Positions 62,946 to 64,000 of a stretch of DNA of 64,000 nt are shown in pieces. The first letter of the stretch is position 1. Each line of letters starts with the position of its first letter. Position numbers and translations under genes: made by a program. The stretch is from Arion vulgaris (taxonomy: Eukaryota; Mollusca; Gastropoda; Stylommatophora; Arionidae): positions 310,001-374,000 of the forward strand of contig CM036775.1 of the NCBI GenBank assembly GCA_020796225.1. Reading direction: 5' to 3'. Below the pieces are notes generated by a model that saw only the letters and a list, made by a program, of their open reading frames with translations, did not search any database and was not told the origin of the DNA.

Positions 62946-63139
62946 CACGGGCATATTGCCAAATTAAAACGAGAAAATTTGTAAAAGAAATGTTCATTTT
63001 AGGGCATGAAGAATATGAATTATATTCCGCCTGGCATGTAGTGATATCATGCATCTGGCATGTGTGTGTCCATGCAGTAGTGATATGAGAGTGTTGGAGT
63101 TTTCCAATTAGTATAATTAGTTTTTGCTTTGTGTTTTCT

Positions 63140-63600
63140 ACCAACACTTTGTTACCACTGCCAAAGTTGGTCTCTGACAGCAACACATCACAGAAAACTC
63201 ACCACGTGTGAAATGAAATACTTGAGGAAGGCAGCCGGGGTCACCAGGAAAGATAGACTACGAAATGAGGACATCAGAAGCAGAGTGGGCATAACTTCAT
63301 GCACCGAAAACATCGAAAGACAACAAATGCAAGGGTTTTGACATTTAATGAGAATGAAATACAACCAACCACCAATAACTGCATACAATAAAATTAAATC
63401 AGGTACTAGAGCCAATGGAAGACCAAGAAAAAGATGGATAGATAATATCAAGACCCCACTAAATAAACACAGATACAACACAACAAGGGCGACTCATATA
63501 GCCCTAGAACGCAAATTAAAGCTCCCATCCCTACGCTTAACGGCAAGAATGGACAGCCAATTACATCTTCCACCTGGGAATGACGAAGGCGGATGACAGA
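63140..63600 (+). mobile_element. LINE family J 3' end, copy 3
   Basis: Frames: LCYHCQSWSLTATHHRKLTT, MKYLRKAAGVTRKDRLRNED and RSRVGITSCTENIERQQMQG, a stop, then RMKYNQPPITAYNKIKSGTR and LERKLKLPSLRLTARMDSQL. It ends CACCTGGGAATGACGAAGGC. A single stop separates the two parts. Confidence 0.8.
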
Positions 63601-63729
63601 ACTTGCTCAAGCCCTGAAATCTCTCGAGAACTATTGATTTATGAATGAGTATTGTATCAATTCATGTTTAATGATTCAGTTATCAGTAAGAATAGACAAA
63701 TCATCGACTCGTTTACTGTGTTTGATGGT

Positions 63730-64000
63730 TATCTATTGTTTATTCCCAGCCATGTCGCATATCGCATTGCCTCACAGGAAGTGTCACGTGTGCAACCAAG
63801 TATAAGCCTCATCGCTTCATTTTGGATCCTGTCTAACTTATCCAGCGATGTTCTGCTAACTTTCAGAAGACCAAGGCCAAAATCCACCATGCTCATCACT
63901 AGTACCTGATAAAGAAAAAGTAGCTGGCGTTGTTCAATATCCGCCTGCGCCATAACTTTGAGGGCGGTTAGCCCTTTTCTTGCCTTTAGGATTACGTTCT
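63730..64000 (-). mobile_element. RNase H-type LINE (family B), post-RT part, cut by window end
   Basis: Minus frame: MAQADIEQRQLLFLYQVLVM, SMVDFGLGLLKVSRTSLDKL and DRIQNEAMRLILGCTRDTSC, EAMRYATW. It is very close to 11640-11900. The element starts inside the family at 63730 and continues to the right of the window. Confidence 0.8.

Noticed and set aside
62866..63186. Minus-strand 106-codon frame as a gene
   Set aside because: It runs across a SINE-like repeat end and has no domain or splice support.

Overview
This is animal (metazoan) nuclear DNA. There is no bacterial gene organisation. Almost all recognisable coding sequence is decayed non-LTR retrotransposon (LINE) DNA, mixed with Penelope-like elements (PLEs), tRNA-derived SINEs and long simple-sequence arrays. 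LINEs with an RNase H domain, RTE-type LINEs with a craniofacial-development-protein-2-like endonuclease, GIY-YIG Penelope elements and several SINE families together suggest an invertebrate with a repeat-swollen genome. A mollusc is my guess, but the sequence does not prove it.

Host gene. A chain of short open segments on the minus strand, each with plausible AG acceptor and GT donor sites, runs from 62.6 kb to 5.2 kb: 62552-62641, 62197-62403, 61244-61372, 53280-53363, 52772-52903, 48848-48921, 39883-39992, 33390-33527, 33034-33095, 31376-31475, 6469-6600 and 5246-5371. Reading phases agree across all eleven junctions, giving about 461 codons. Several borders were chosen among alternatives, so the model is a hypothesis. 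The peptide is largely helical and leucine-rich, as in HEAT/ARM-type scaffolds. I do not recognise the protein. One segment (61.3 kb) has an in-frame TGA. If the model is right, nearly everything else in the window is intron.

Layout. 1-5 kb: an RNase H LINE split by a 3.2 kb RTE LINE with a 14-bp target-site duplication (TSD). 5-10 kb: two exons, LINE 3' ends and a 36-bp array. 10-15 kb: an internally deleted RTE copy, a second RNase H LINE (minus) and minisatellites. 15-18.7 kb: a long, broken RNase H LINE. 19-22.5 kb: an RTE-like LINE split by a Penelope element with inverted terminal repeats (15-bp TSD) and by a second LINE fragment (11-bp TSD). 22.5-24 kb: degraded, homopolymer-rich sequence. 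25-31.3 kb: 14-, 41- and 22-bp arrays; the 22-bp array is about 5.4 kb and nearly free of G on the plus strand. 31-34 kb: three exons, a SINE and a transposase remnant. 33.7-44.6 kb: LINE copies in which pieces of coding sequence have become tandem arrays, plus nested insertions. 44.8-47.9 kb: a 3.1 kb 23-bp array. 48-53.4 kb: exons, LINE fragments and a GC-rich block. 53.6-56.3 kb: a 52-bp array holding a LINE. 57-58 kb: a Penelope reverse transcriptase. 58-64 kb: SINEs, LINE ends and three exons.

No transposable element here has an intact full-length reading frame. The main themes are nested insertion and the repeated conversion of short LINE segments into minisatellites.
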